From NCBI GenBank assembly GCA_019448385.1, contig JAGTXO010000004.1:1302001-1366000 (forward strand): DNA of 64,000 bases, in the 5' to 3' direction. This DNA is from Diacronema lutheri. Taxonomy: Eukaryota > Haptophyta > Pavlovophyceae > Pavlovales > Pavlovaceae. The notes under the pieces were generated by a model. The model saw nothing but the letters and a program-made list of their open reading frames with translations, searched no databases and was not told the origin of the DNA. Positions 20,555-30,565 of the stretch are shown here, in pieces. Position 1 is the first letter of the stretch. The number at the start of each line of letters is the position of its first letter. A program made the position numbers and the translations under genes.

Positions 20555-21440
20555 GGCTGCGCCCTCGCGCTCTGCTGGCAGCGCTCCGCGCGCCCCGCCG
20601 CCCCTGCCCATCGACTGCGCCGGCACCGCGAACAACGTACTCTTCGCCCCGGTCGGTGGGTTTGGGGGTGGCGGGGCGCGCGCGCACGGCCGCACGAGCG
20701 ACGGCGGCGTGGCCTTCTCTACGACGAAACCTTCGCTTGCGACGGCTGCGCCCTCGCGCTCTGATGGCCGCGCTCCGCGCGCCCCGCCGCCCCTGCCCAT
20801 CGACTGCGCCGGCACCGCGAACAACGTACTTTTCGCCCCGGTCGGTGGGTTTGGGGGCGGCGGGGCGCGCGCGCACGGCCGCACGAGCGACGGCGGCGTG
20901 GCCTTCTCTACGACGAAACCTTCGCTTGCGACGGCTGCGCCCTCGCGCTCTGATGGCCGCGCCCCGCGCGCCCCGCCGCCCCTGCCCATCGACTGCGCCG
21001 GCACCGCGAACAACGTACTTTTCGCCCCGGTCGGTGGGTTTGGGGGCGGCGGGGCGCGCGCGCACGGCCGCACGAGCGACGGCGGCGTGGCATTCTCTAC
21101 GACGAAACCTTCGCTTGCGACGGCTGCGCCCTCGCGCTCTGATGGCCGCGCTCCGCGCGCCCCGCCGCCCCTGCCCATCGACTGCGCCGGCACCGCGAAC
21201 AACGTACTTTTCGCCCCGGTCGGTGGGTTTGGGGGTGGCGGGGCGCGCGCGCACGGCCGCACGAGCGACGGCGGCGTGACCTTCTCTACGACGATACCTT
21301 CGCTTGCGACGGCTGCGCCCTCGCGCTCTGATGGCCGCGCTCCGCGCGCCCCGCCGCCCCTGCCCATCGACTGCGCCGGCACCACGAAACACACACATTT
21401 CGCCCCGGTCGGTGGGTTTGGGGGCGGCGGGGCGCGCGTG
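20555..21440. repeat. 189-bp tandem repeat array, about 4.7 copies
   Basis: Units begin at 20555, 20744, 20933, 21122 and 21311. The inner units differ by only a few bases; the outer units are more diverged. The unit is exactly 63 codons and is open in several frames. One minus-strand frame runs from ATG 21460 to a stop at 20390 and would give a 63-aa repeat protein (PPPPNPPTGAK, VPAQSMGRGGG). A plus frame is also open but lacks a clear ATG. I do not call a gene. Confidence 0.9.
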
Positions 21441-21756
21441 CGCGGCCACGCGGCCAGCATCGCGGCGCTTGCCACGCTGGCGGCGGGTGGCGGTGCGCTT
21501 CGCGGCGGTGGCAGGGGGCTGCGACGCGGCGGGGAGGGCGGCGGCTCGCTGGCGGCGGGCGTCGCGCTCTGCAGCGGCGGCGGGCGGCTTGGCGACGTGG
21601 CAGGCGGCGGCTCGGGGGTGGCGGTCGTCGTCGACGATCTTCGGGCCTCGGCGTGCGCGTGCGGGTCGGCCGGTGGTGTGGTTGACGGCGGCCACCGGTG
21701 CGGCGGCGCGCGGGCGGCGGCGCGCGGTGGCTAGGCGCGTGTGGGCCTTTGGGCCT

Positions 21757-21880
21757 GCTTCGCCTGGCGCCTCGCTGCGCACTTCCTGACCCCGCACTTC
21801 CTGACCCGTCGGAAGCGTCGTTAGTATATATCCAACGTTGACCCGTCGGAAAGCGTCGTTAGTATATAACCAACGTCATT
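21757..21880 (+). repeat. Short direct repeats resembling the transposon end
   Basis: A 13-bp unit (CACTTCCTGACCC) is repeated, followed by two copies of GACCCGTCGG(A)AAGCGTCGTTAGTATATA-CCAACG. The same GACCC-AAGCGTCGTTAGTAT core ends the transposon at 20364-20390, and the ATATATCCAACGTT tail recurs near 20412. So similar direct repeats bracket the 189-bp array, suggesting it is part of a second related element. Confidence 0.6.
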
Positions 21881-22580
21881 CCCACAATTCTCCGTTTCTT
21901 CTTGAGATGATAACAAAAACGACAGAGCACAGCTCAGCGGGCGCGCGGTGCGCCACACGCTGCCGCACGGGAGAGCGGCGGAGGCGCGGCCATCGGGTCA
22001 GACCCCAGCGCGGCAGCACCGAATCACACGAAGGAAGCGAGGACAGCCGCCGTGTCACTGTGGGCGCTGGAGGCATTTGCTGCGCCGCACGTCGCGCGGT
22101 TCGCTTTGCTCTTTTGCGCATGCGCGGCCACGCGACCGCGCCCTTGCGCGAGAGCGCGCCGAGCAGCGCGCGCAGCAGCTCGGCGTAAGCACCGTGCGGC
22201 GCGTGGCCCGCGGTGAGGTCGGCAGCGCTGGGAGTTGCGCGCGGCCCAGTGAGCACGCACGTTGGCGACGATGATGCGCTCTGCTGCGCGCAGATCAACG
22301 AGGCCCTCGTCATGGGTTGAGCTTGCGCTGCCCGGGCCGCCGCGGCTGGCGCGCGTCGTCGCCGGCGCGCTCGGCGTGCTCTGTGCCGAGCCCGGCGCGC
22401 GCGCGCGTTGGGCGCAGCTGGAGGGCGACGCAGCGAGCGCGGCGCTCCCCGCCGTGCTGCGCGCGCCGCGAGGCTGGGCGGCGTTACCGAGCGCCGACGA
22501 AGCCGGTGGTGGCGGCGCGGCCGGCGGCGGCGGCGGGGGCGCGGCCGGCGCGCGGCCGAGCGCAGGGCGCGGCCAGGTGT
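21881..22580. other. 700-base gap with no convincing gene
   Basis: This lies between the repeat block and the stop of the ABC transporter. Several short GC-rich open frames exist on both strands, but none shows a domain or a conserved start. A Gly/Ala-rich stretch (about 22500-22560) is low complexity. The AT-rich bases 21881-21930 follow the repeat end. Confidence 0.4.
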
Positions 22581-25500
22581 TCAAGAGCCAAGCACCGTGG
22601 CACTCGGGACCGCCGACTCGAGGAGCGACATGGGCCCTATGCGCCGCACGTCGTGCACGCGTGTCGAGCGCATCACGACGACGCGCTCGGCGAGCGCGGC
22701 GAGCTCGCGCCCCGAGTGCGTGGCGATGAGCATGGCGGCGCCACGTGCGGTTGCGGCGCCGAGCGCGCGCCACGCGATGACGGCAGCGCGCGCGTCCAGG
22801 CGCGACGTCGGCTCGTCGAGCACAAGGAGATCCGGCTCACCCACGAGGGCGGACGCGAGGGCAAGCAGCTGCCGACGGCCGGCCGACAGGTCGCGCGCGC
22901 GCGTCTCGGCGTGCTCGTCTAGAGCGAGCGCGGCGAGCGTGCCGCGCACGTCTCGCTGCACGGCGGTCGGATGGCGCGCCGGCGCCGAGCGCAGCTGCGC
23001 GGCAATTTCGACCGCCTCCCTCACGCGCAGCTCGTCGTCGCCGCTGGCGCCTTGCGGCACATAGCCGACGCGCGCCGCGCCCAGCGCCGCGAGCAGCCGT
23101 GCGCACGCACGCGCCGCGCCACGAGCCCACCGCGGCGCGCAGGGCGGCCCGGCCGCCGCGCCGTGCGCACCCGGGGCGCGCACCACAACCACGCCCGACC
23201 TCGGCTCGTGCGCACGCGCGGCGAGGACCAGCATCGTGCTCTTGCCCGCGCCGTTGGGGCCAATGAGCACCACGCACTCGCGCGCGCGCACGCACACGCT
23301 CGCCTCGCACACGCCGCCGCGTTCGCCCTTCTCGGCCCACGCATCGTCGGCACGCGCGCGCGCGCTCCACGCTGCGTCCGCCCGCGCCGTCGCACCGCAC
23401 AGCCGCCGCGTCGGCCAGAGCAACGTGCCGTCGACGATGGCGAGGACCACGGCCGGCGCGCCGCCAACGGCGCTGCCTTCCACGGCCTCGATGGCGTCGG
23501 CACGCTCCGCGCGGCAGCGCGCGAGCGCGGCCGTACGCGGCGCCGGCGGTGGCATTGCGCGATGCGCGTGCGCCATGCGCGTGCGCCACGGCGGTGGAGC
23601 CGCGCCGCACGCGTGCGCGCGCCGCCGCCGCCACAGCAGCGCGCGCCATGCGCATGGCGGCGCGACAAGGAGCGCGGCATACGCGCAGAGCGATGCGGCG
23701 AAGGACATGGCCGCCGCAGCGGCCGGCGTGGCCGGCGCATCTGACGCGACACGCGCGCCGCGGTCACCGCCGCCAGCGGGCGCGTGGGTGCAGCCAGCCT
23801 GCCCTGAGGCCACGCGCGCGGCCGCAGGTACGAGCTCAGCTTGAGGCGCGAGGAGCAGCTCGAGCATCGAAAGCTGCGGGAGCGCCACGCGCAGCGCGGC
23901 CGCGAGCGCATCCGCGAGGAATCGGCGGTCGGCGCGGTTGGCGGGCACCGCGGACGAGCCACCGCTGGCGCTCGGCACGGCGTCGTCCGGCGCCGTCGAC
24001 GGCGTGCCATCGCGCACGCCGAGCGCGACGATGGCCGCCGCCGGCGCGCCGAGCAGCGCCCAGCCCACGGCGAGCCCGGCTCGCCAGTGGGCGGCACGCG
24101 CGGCCGCCATCGCTTGGGTGCCGGCGGCCGCCGCGAAGAGCGCGCTCGGCACGGCCAGCTGAAGCACGGGCGCGCGCGTGGCGAGGGCGGCGAGCGCGGC
24201 GACGCCGAGCGCGGTCGGCGCGGCAAGGAGCGCACCATCCGCGACGACAAGAGCCGCGCCAAGCGCGCCGCGCCCCGCGCCATGCGCGCGCAGCATGCCG
24301 CGCGCGCCCGAGCGCGCGTCGGCGCACGCCACGTCCGCCGCGCGCGCGGCGGGCAGGCTGAGGGCGAGCAGCCAGTAGCTCGCGCCGCCCGCGCCGACGC
24401 CCACGCCACGCGCTCGCGTCGCGGCCGCTCGGCAGAGGCCGTGCGACGAGATTGCGGCGGGCGGCGGTGGGAGTGGAGGCGGGCCGGCGGCGGCGAGATC
24501 GATGCGCGCGCGCGGCGGCTGAGGAGGCGGCACGGGCGCAGCTGCGGTCGCCGACGCGCGCGCGCTCGCGGCGGCGAGCGCGGCGGCTACGGACGGCGCC
24601 GTCGCGGCGAGCGCGGCGAGAAGGGCAACGCGCTCCTCGGCTTGCGCGCCCGCTTCGAGAGACTGCGCGCCGGGCGCCTGCGCGACGGGCGCCTGTGCGC
24701 CGTCCGACGCGTCGCGCGCCGCGAGCGCAGGCAGCGCGACGCGCACTAGGCGCGGCACCCACCGCCTCGCGTCGCAGAGCGCACCGTGCGCACGAGTAAC
24801 CGTGCTGTTGCGCGCCGCGCCGGGCGCGTGCGCGGCGCACGGCGGCGGATCGTCAAGGCAAGGCGGGGGGCGAAGCGCGCCGTCGGCAGGCGGCGCGTCG
24901 AGGCCTGCAGCGGCGGCGCACGCGGCTGACGCAAAGAGCGCAGCAAGCACGGCGGGTGCAGCACGCTCGGCCGCGCACGCATCGCCGGCGAGCAGCAGCG
25001 TCGCGCGCGCGCGCAGCACGCCCCCGCCTGCCACGCGCGCGCCGTCGACGGCAAACGCCGCACCGAGCGGTGCGCGCTGGCACCGGGCACCGTCGACGAC
25101 GCCGGCCGCATCGGCGCCGTCGGCGCCCGGGCGGGCGCGCGCGCGACGTTCGGCGGCCGAGTCGCTGTGCGGCGCGCGTAGCCAGCGCAGCAGCTCGGCC
25201 GTGCGGCCGGGCACGCCGCCGCCCACGGGCGCGAGCGCGCCCGCAGTCCACGTGCCGCGCGCGCCGCCGCACGGCCCCGCGAGAGGGCCATCAAGTCCAA
25301 CGAGCGCGTCGTCTGCGGCTGAGCGCGCGATCAACGCGGCGAGCGCGCCGCCGTCGGAGGGCGCGGCGTGCGCGCGCTCGTCGGGCGGGACGGGCGCGAC
25401 TGCGTACGCCACGCGCAGCGCCTCGAGGGCGCACGCGTCGCCGTCCGCGCGATGGGCGCCCGCAACGTCGGCAACTCGCGGCGCGATGTCGGCGTGCGCC

Positions 25501-26233
25501 ACCGGCGTGCGCGTGGGCGCGATGGCATGGTCGGTGGGCAGCAAGCGCGCAAGCGCGAGCACGCCAAGCAGCAGCGGCAGCAACGTCGAGCTCAAGGTCG
25601 TCGGGTCGCGCGCCGCGAGGAGAAGGCGCCGACGGACGAGCGCACGGCCATGCGGGGCGGGCCATGTGCGCGCGGCGCGGCGCGGACTGCGCCTCTCGGC
25701 GCGGTCGGCGTGGTCAGTGAGTGTGGCAGTGTCCGTGGGCAGTCCGGTGCAGAGCACGAGGGCCGGATCCGCCCTACCGATCGCATGCGCGCCCTTCGGC
25801 CATGCCGCACCCGCGCGCGCTGAATCGCGCAAGTGCGCAAGCCCGTCGCCCTCGTCGCGGCACGCGCGCGCGGACGCGCTCAGCGCGAGAGGCGCGCGCC
25901 GCGCGAGCGGCACGCCGAACGCGCCAAGCAGCGCCGCGCGCGCGCGCCGGAGTGCTCGCGCCCCCTCGTCCGCAGTGCGCGCGCGCGCGCACACGTGCAG
26001 CGCGCCGCGGTGCACGCGCAGCCGCACCGCGCTGGCGAGCGCGGGCGAAAGCTGCATCAGCTCCCAACGGCAGGCCAGCTCGGCGGCGGCTGCCATCGCA
26101 CCGCGCGGCTCGAGCCGCCTTCGCTGCGCGGCGATCGGAAGTGAGCAGCTGTAGTCGACAGCAGCTGCGTGGCGGCCTGGCGCGGCACGCGCGCCGATCA
26201 ATCCATCACCATCGCCATTGTCGTCGTTGTCGC

Positions 26234-26285
<52 letters not shown>

Positions 26286-29279
26286 CGCGCAGCCATGCGC
26301 GCTGCGGCGCGCCATGCGCCCGCGCTCGGAGCGCGCGCTCGCGCCGCGGTGCGCGCTACCGTCGAGCGCGGCGAATGTCACCTCCCTCACGCACAGCGCC
26401 GTCACCAGCTCGTCGTCGCGCGTCAAGACGAGCACCGCGCGGCCGCACCCATCGCGGCCGACCCGCTCGGCGGCGAAACTCGGCGCGCGTGCACAGCTGT
26501 CGGCTGCCGCGTGCGCGCGCGTGCACGGGAATGCGCGCGCGGGGTCTGGTGTGCGCGGCGGCGCAAAGCGCTCGCCACGTGCCGCGCGCAGCAGCAGCGC
26601 GCGCAGCAGGGCGCGGCCGCGCGCGTCCAGCCCGACAGCGGGCTCCTCGATCACGAAGGCGGCGCAGCCAGCCTCGAGGCCGAGCAGTGCGCTCACGAGC
26701 GATAGGCGCGCGCGCTCGCCGCCGGACAGCGTGTCCGCGCACGCCTCGGAGCGCGCGGACAGGCCGACGACGGAGAGCGCGGCGAGCGCCTCGCGCGCGG
26801 CGCGCGCGCACACGGCCTGCAGGCCATCGCCTCCGGCGCGCGCCGCGCCGTCCGCTCGCCCGCGCGCGTCGTCGTCGCCGCGCGCGCGCGCGCGCGGCCT
26901 GGCCATATCGCCCGAATCGCCTGCGTCGCCCGCCAGCAGGGCCAACGCAGCTGCGAGCGCGCAGCCGATCGCGCCGTCGCGCCGCGCGGCGCGCGCAGGC
27001 GCGTTGCGCGCTTCGGCGGCACGCGCGAGCACGAGGGCGAGCGCGGCATGCTGCGCGCAGCTCAGCTCTGCCCACGGTTCGGTGTGCGCGCGCGCGATGA
27101 GGAACGGGCCGCGTTCCGCCCACGGCGTGGGATGCGGCGCCCCCTGGACGCCGGCGCGGTGCGCGTCGCTCTGTCGCTCAAGCGACCGCTCATTAGCGGG
27201 CGCCGGCGTGACGCGGGCCCCTTCGCGCGCGCTGTGCGCGAGCGCTTCGAGCAGCGCTTCGAGCTGCTCGCTGCTCCCGCCAGTGAGCGCAACAACCTCG
27301 CCCGTCGGGCAGAACTCAGCAACCGCCGCTCGCGCGCGCTCGCCCGCGCCGCTTGCGCGCGCGTTGCGTTTGTTGTCACCGCCGCCATCCGCCGCGATGG
27401 CGAGGCCGACGCCGAGCGCAGCCTCGGCGGCGAGCGCGACGAGCCACGCGCGCGACGACGCGCCGTCAGAGGCGCCGATCGCGCCGCTGCCGGGCGCAAA
27501 CGCCTCCTCGACGGCGAGGTGCAGAGCGCACGGCGGCAGCAGCGCCGCGAGCAGCCGTGCGCCGGCCGGCGCGTGCGGCGCGCGGCCGAGCGCGCCGGCG
27601 AGCAGGGCTAGAGCGAGGTAGCCTTGATAGGCGAATGTGGCGGCGGAAGCGTGCGCGCTGCCCGCGCGCGCCGCGCCGAGCGCCCCGAGCAGCGCCGCGG
27701 CCGAGACGGCGACGGAGCCGATGAGCAGCGTGGGCACGAGCGTGAGCGCTGCGCGCGCGCCGATGCCGCCAAATGCGCCGCCGAGCGCGACCAAGGGTAG
27801 CGCGCCGAGGAGCGAGCGAGCGGCGCCCGCAACGCACCACGCGCACACCCAATGCGCGCTGCGCACGCCGCGCGCTCGCAGCCAGCCGCGCCGCGACAGC
27901 GCGAGGCTAGGCGCGGGCGCGCGTAGCTCAGCCGCGAGCGCGGCAAACAGGGCGCGGGCGCGCAGCGCGACAAGCACGTCGACACACAGCGCGCCGAGCG
28001 TGCCGACGAGGCGCGCGCCGTCGACACTGCCCTCCCCGCCCGTGTCGTCCGCCACGCTGGCCTCCGCGCCCTGCCCACTCTCCATCGATGCTGTGCGCGC
28101 GCACCGGCTCTCTGCGCCGCCGCCGCGCCGCGCGCGCAAGTTGCCTACGCGCAGCTCGAGCTGCACAGCCGCCGCCGACGGCCGCGTGCTCGACGCGTTC
28201 GACGCGAGCGCACGCACGGCGCTGCGCGCGTCGCGCGCGCTGCCGCTCCGCCGGCCGCGCACGCTGGCGGCGTTGGCAAGACGCCGCCGGCCCATCGTGC
28301 CGCGCGGCGGCCCAGCGCCCGGCGGTGCTGACGCTGCGAGGGTGGCGAGGGAAGCGAGGGAAGCGAAGGAAGCGACATCTTCGTCTGCAAAGGCAGATGC
28401 CAGTGCTGACTGCAGCCAGAGCCGAGTGGCGAGTGGTGCGCGCGGAGACGCGGCCGAGGGCGGCGCGTGTGCCGGGAGGACGAGGTCGTACGACGACGAG
28501 AGCAGGCGCATAGCCGGGCGGCCGGCGCCCGCGCCTCGGAGCGCAGCGGCGTCGGGCGCTGGCTCTGTGCGGCGCGCGGCGCGCTCGACGCGAATAGCCG
28601 CACCAAGCGCGACACGCGCGCCGCCGACCAGCCGCGCAGACGCGACCGCATCGAGAAGCTCGGCCGTCGATTCGAAGCAGCGCGTGCGCAGCGCGAGCGG
28701 CTGCTCGCGAGCGGCGAGCGAGCCGACGGCGCGCGTGATTGCCTCGACGAACGGCGCGCCCGGCGCGCCAGCCTGCGGATCGGGCGCATAGACGCCCGCG
28801 TCAAGCAGCGCAGCGTTAAAATCAGCCCAATCGTGTGTGTTCGCACCTTCCACCATACCTGCCGCCGCGCGCTTGGCCCGGCACGGCGCGAAACCGATCG
28901 CCCAGCGCGGTGCGCTCGCACGCGTGCGCGCGCTGAGCGCGTCGCCACCTTTGCTCGCGAGCAAGTCGTGCAGCGGACTTTCAAGCACCCAGCCCGCCGA
29001 TGCGGCGACGCACGTGCTGGCAGCTGACGTCGGCGGGAGCGCGCCGCTCGACGCTGCGAGCGAGAGCGCGATGGAGAGCGCGATCGCGACGAGCAGCTCG
29101 CCCGCCGCGCGCGAGCGCGGGCGCGAGAGCACGAGCCACGCCTGCGCGCACACCGCGCCTGCGATCGCGGCAGACGCGGCTGCGGCCTGCGGATGGGCAG
29201 CCGACGCGACCGCTTGCTCGGCCTGCGCGGCGTCCGAGCGCGCCCCGCGCCAGAGCGGCACGCGGATGCCCGTCCACAT
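22581..29279 (-). CDS. Full-size ABCA-like transporter with degenerate first ATPase
   Basis: One uninterrupted 2232-aa frame from ATG 29279; the frame upstream has no ATG. The order is membrane domain, ATPase, membrane domain with a large extracellular loop, ATPase, which is the ABCA (lipid exporter) layout. Membrane helices are visible near residues 60-90 and clustered around 480-620 and 1700-1900. ATPase 2 is intact: GPNGAGKST (about 2008), YVPQ Q-loop (about 2073), LSAGRRQLLALASAL signature (about 2130), LLVLDEPTSRLD (about 2153) and switch His in IATHS (about 2181). In ATPase 1 the Walker A reads ALTGGSSEQL (about 661), lacking the Lys and Ser/Thr, while LSGGERARLSL (about 848) and FVIEEPAVGLD (about 875) remain. 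ATP hydrolysis is probably asymmetric. An Asp/Gly repeat and long Ala-rich inserts are lineage-specific. Substrate unknown. Confidence 0.8.
26216..26288 (-). repeat. GTCGCC hexamer microsatellite coding Asp-Gly repeat
   Basis: A hexanucleotide array inside the ABC transporter, read on the minus strand as alternating Asp-Gly. It sits in the linker after the first ATPase domain and is likely length-polymorphic. Confidence 0.85.
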
Positions 29280-29431
29280 GTCTTTGACCTGACGGCTCTT
29301 GCTCACCGCCGATCTCCCACCATCGTGTCCTGTCACAACTTCAGACTCCCGCCTTTTTTGGGAGGGCGGGGCGGCCCGTCAACTCCCGCGCCAGAGCGGC
29401 ACGTGGTTTTGGGATTCGGGGGTGTGACGCG

Positions 29432-30451
29432 TCAGCGACGCGGACTATCCGACGACGCGCCGGGCGAGAGGAACTCGCGCACGACCAGGTCGTCGTCCTC
29501 AACGGCCTCTCGCGCTGCACGCAACACCTGCAGAGAGAACGTGACCGCGAGGGGCAAGGCAAGGGAAGGTTGCGGGCGCACTTCGTGAGTGCAGCTGTCT
29601 GCGCGCGCCCCCGGCGAACCGGCGCGCGCGTACCACGCTCGCGGGCGGCAGGTCAATGTCGTCGTCGACCGACGGGACGGCGTAAATGCCCGAGCGCTGC
29701 GCTTGCGGCGAGAGCAGCCGGAGGCTTGCGATGTCCTCACAGCCCCACTGCACCTGCTTCCTGTGCGATGGCCGCCGCTTGGACGTCTTGGGCGCACCGG
29801 GCTGCTTGCCGTCGGGGCGACCCTTGCCGTTGCGCTGCGCGTCGGCAATTGGCGAGACGAAGACGCCCCCCGGCAGCTGGTTGGCACTCGACCCGATCGG
29901 GCCGAGCACCGCGCGCGCCGGCCGTGTCGGCTGCGCCTGCACGTCGCGTGCGCGCGCCAAACGCGGTGAGCGGGCACCCACAGGAGTGCCGTCGGTCGAT
30001 GCTGCGCAGAGCTGTGGCGCGTACGCGTGGCGGATGTGGCGAAACGATGCGCGCGCACCTTGAGCGGCGGGAGTGCGGCGCCCACCGGCAGTGCGACTAA
30101 CGGCTGCTGCTCCGCATCGTGACGTTGCTTAAGCTGCGCGCCGAACGAGCGGTCGCGGAGCAGCGCTTGCTCGTCGGAGCCCGCAAAGGGGCGCACGCCG
30201 GACGCGCTCGGCGGGCTCACAGCCGAGAACTCGAGCACTCCCGATGGCGACGGCACCTCGCACGCGGCGCGCGAGCCCGTGCGCGGCGCCGAGTTGCATT
30301 TGGACGCGCTCGCGGGCACCTCCACGCGGCTCGCCTCGCCCGTATGTCCGGACGTGCGCTGCGCCGGGCCCACGGGTGTTGGCGACAGCGGCATTGGGCC
30401 CGGGACGTGCACCGCCTCCGCCTTGCCGCGGCACAGGACGAAGCGTCGCAT
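29432..30451 (-). CDS. Unknown three-exon protein, divergent from dynein gene
   Basis: Three exons on the minus strand (30451-30059, 29936-29634, 29527-29432) give 263 aa. Each exon is a whole number of codons, with donors GTGCGC and GTACGC and acceptors ending in CAG. I do not recognise the family. The N-terminal half is Pro/Ser/Ala-rich and probably disordered (VEVPASASKCNSAP, SGVLEFSAVSPPSASG). The second half has a basic patch (KTSKRRPSHRKQ) followed by QWGCEDIASLRLLSP and an acidic stretch (VDDDIDLP). The C-terminus is EDDDLVVREFLSPGAS. Its ATG lies 114 bases from the ATG of the axonemal dynein heavy chain, transcribed the other way, so the two may share a promoter. A ciliary role is a guess from that arrangement only. 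Confidence 0.65.
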   Translation of the reverse strand: MRRFVLCRGKAEAVHVPGPMPLSPTPVGPAQRTSGHTGEASRVEVPASASKCNSAPRTGSRAACEVPSPSGVLEFSAVSPPSASGVRPFAGSDEQALLRDRSFGAQLKQRHDAEQQPLVALPVGAALPPLKVRAHRFATSATRTRHSSAQHRPTALLWVPAHRVWRAHATCRRSRHGRRARCSARSGRVPTSCRGASSSRQLPTRSATARVAPTASSPVRPRRPSGGHRTGSRCSGAVRTSQASGCSRRKRSARAFTPSRRSTTTLTCRPRAWYARAGSPGARADSCTHEVRPQPSLALPLAVTFSLQVLRAAREAVEDDDLVVREFLSPGASSDSPRR

Positions 30452-30565
30452 CCGGCTTGGTGGGCGTGGGTTGGAAGGCCCGAGCGGGGTGTTCAAAAGC
30501 CGACGCCGCCGTTTCACCGCGCTCGCCTTTTCAAAAGCCAAGGAAAGTGACGGTTATTGCGCAGG
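30452..30565. promoter_or_regulatory. Candidate bidirectional promoter, unknown gene / dynein
   Basis: Only 114 bases separate the two divergent start codons. The element TTCAAAAGCC occurs twice (about 30491-30502 and 30530-30540). A similar TTCAAAAAGC lies just upstream of the Patched-like gene (about 52926), so it may be a recurrent core-promoter or leader motif. Confidence 0.4.

Noticed and set aside
20555-21440. CRISPR-like array
   Set aside because: Contiguous 189-bp units with no unique spacers, in a eukaryotic intron-rich context. It is a satellite or minisatellite.
21876-22313. 145-codon minus frame beginning MTRASLICAQQ
   Set aside because: No domain, biased composition and no link to the ABC transporter, which has its own stop at 22581. 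Kept as unassigned sequence.
29341-29372. GC-rich inverted repeat plus T-run resembling a bacterial terminator
   Set aside because: The genome is nuclear eukaryotic; the short hairpin (CCCGCC-TTTTTTGGGA-GGGCGGG) is likely fortuitous.
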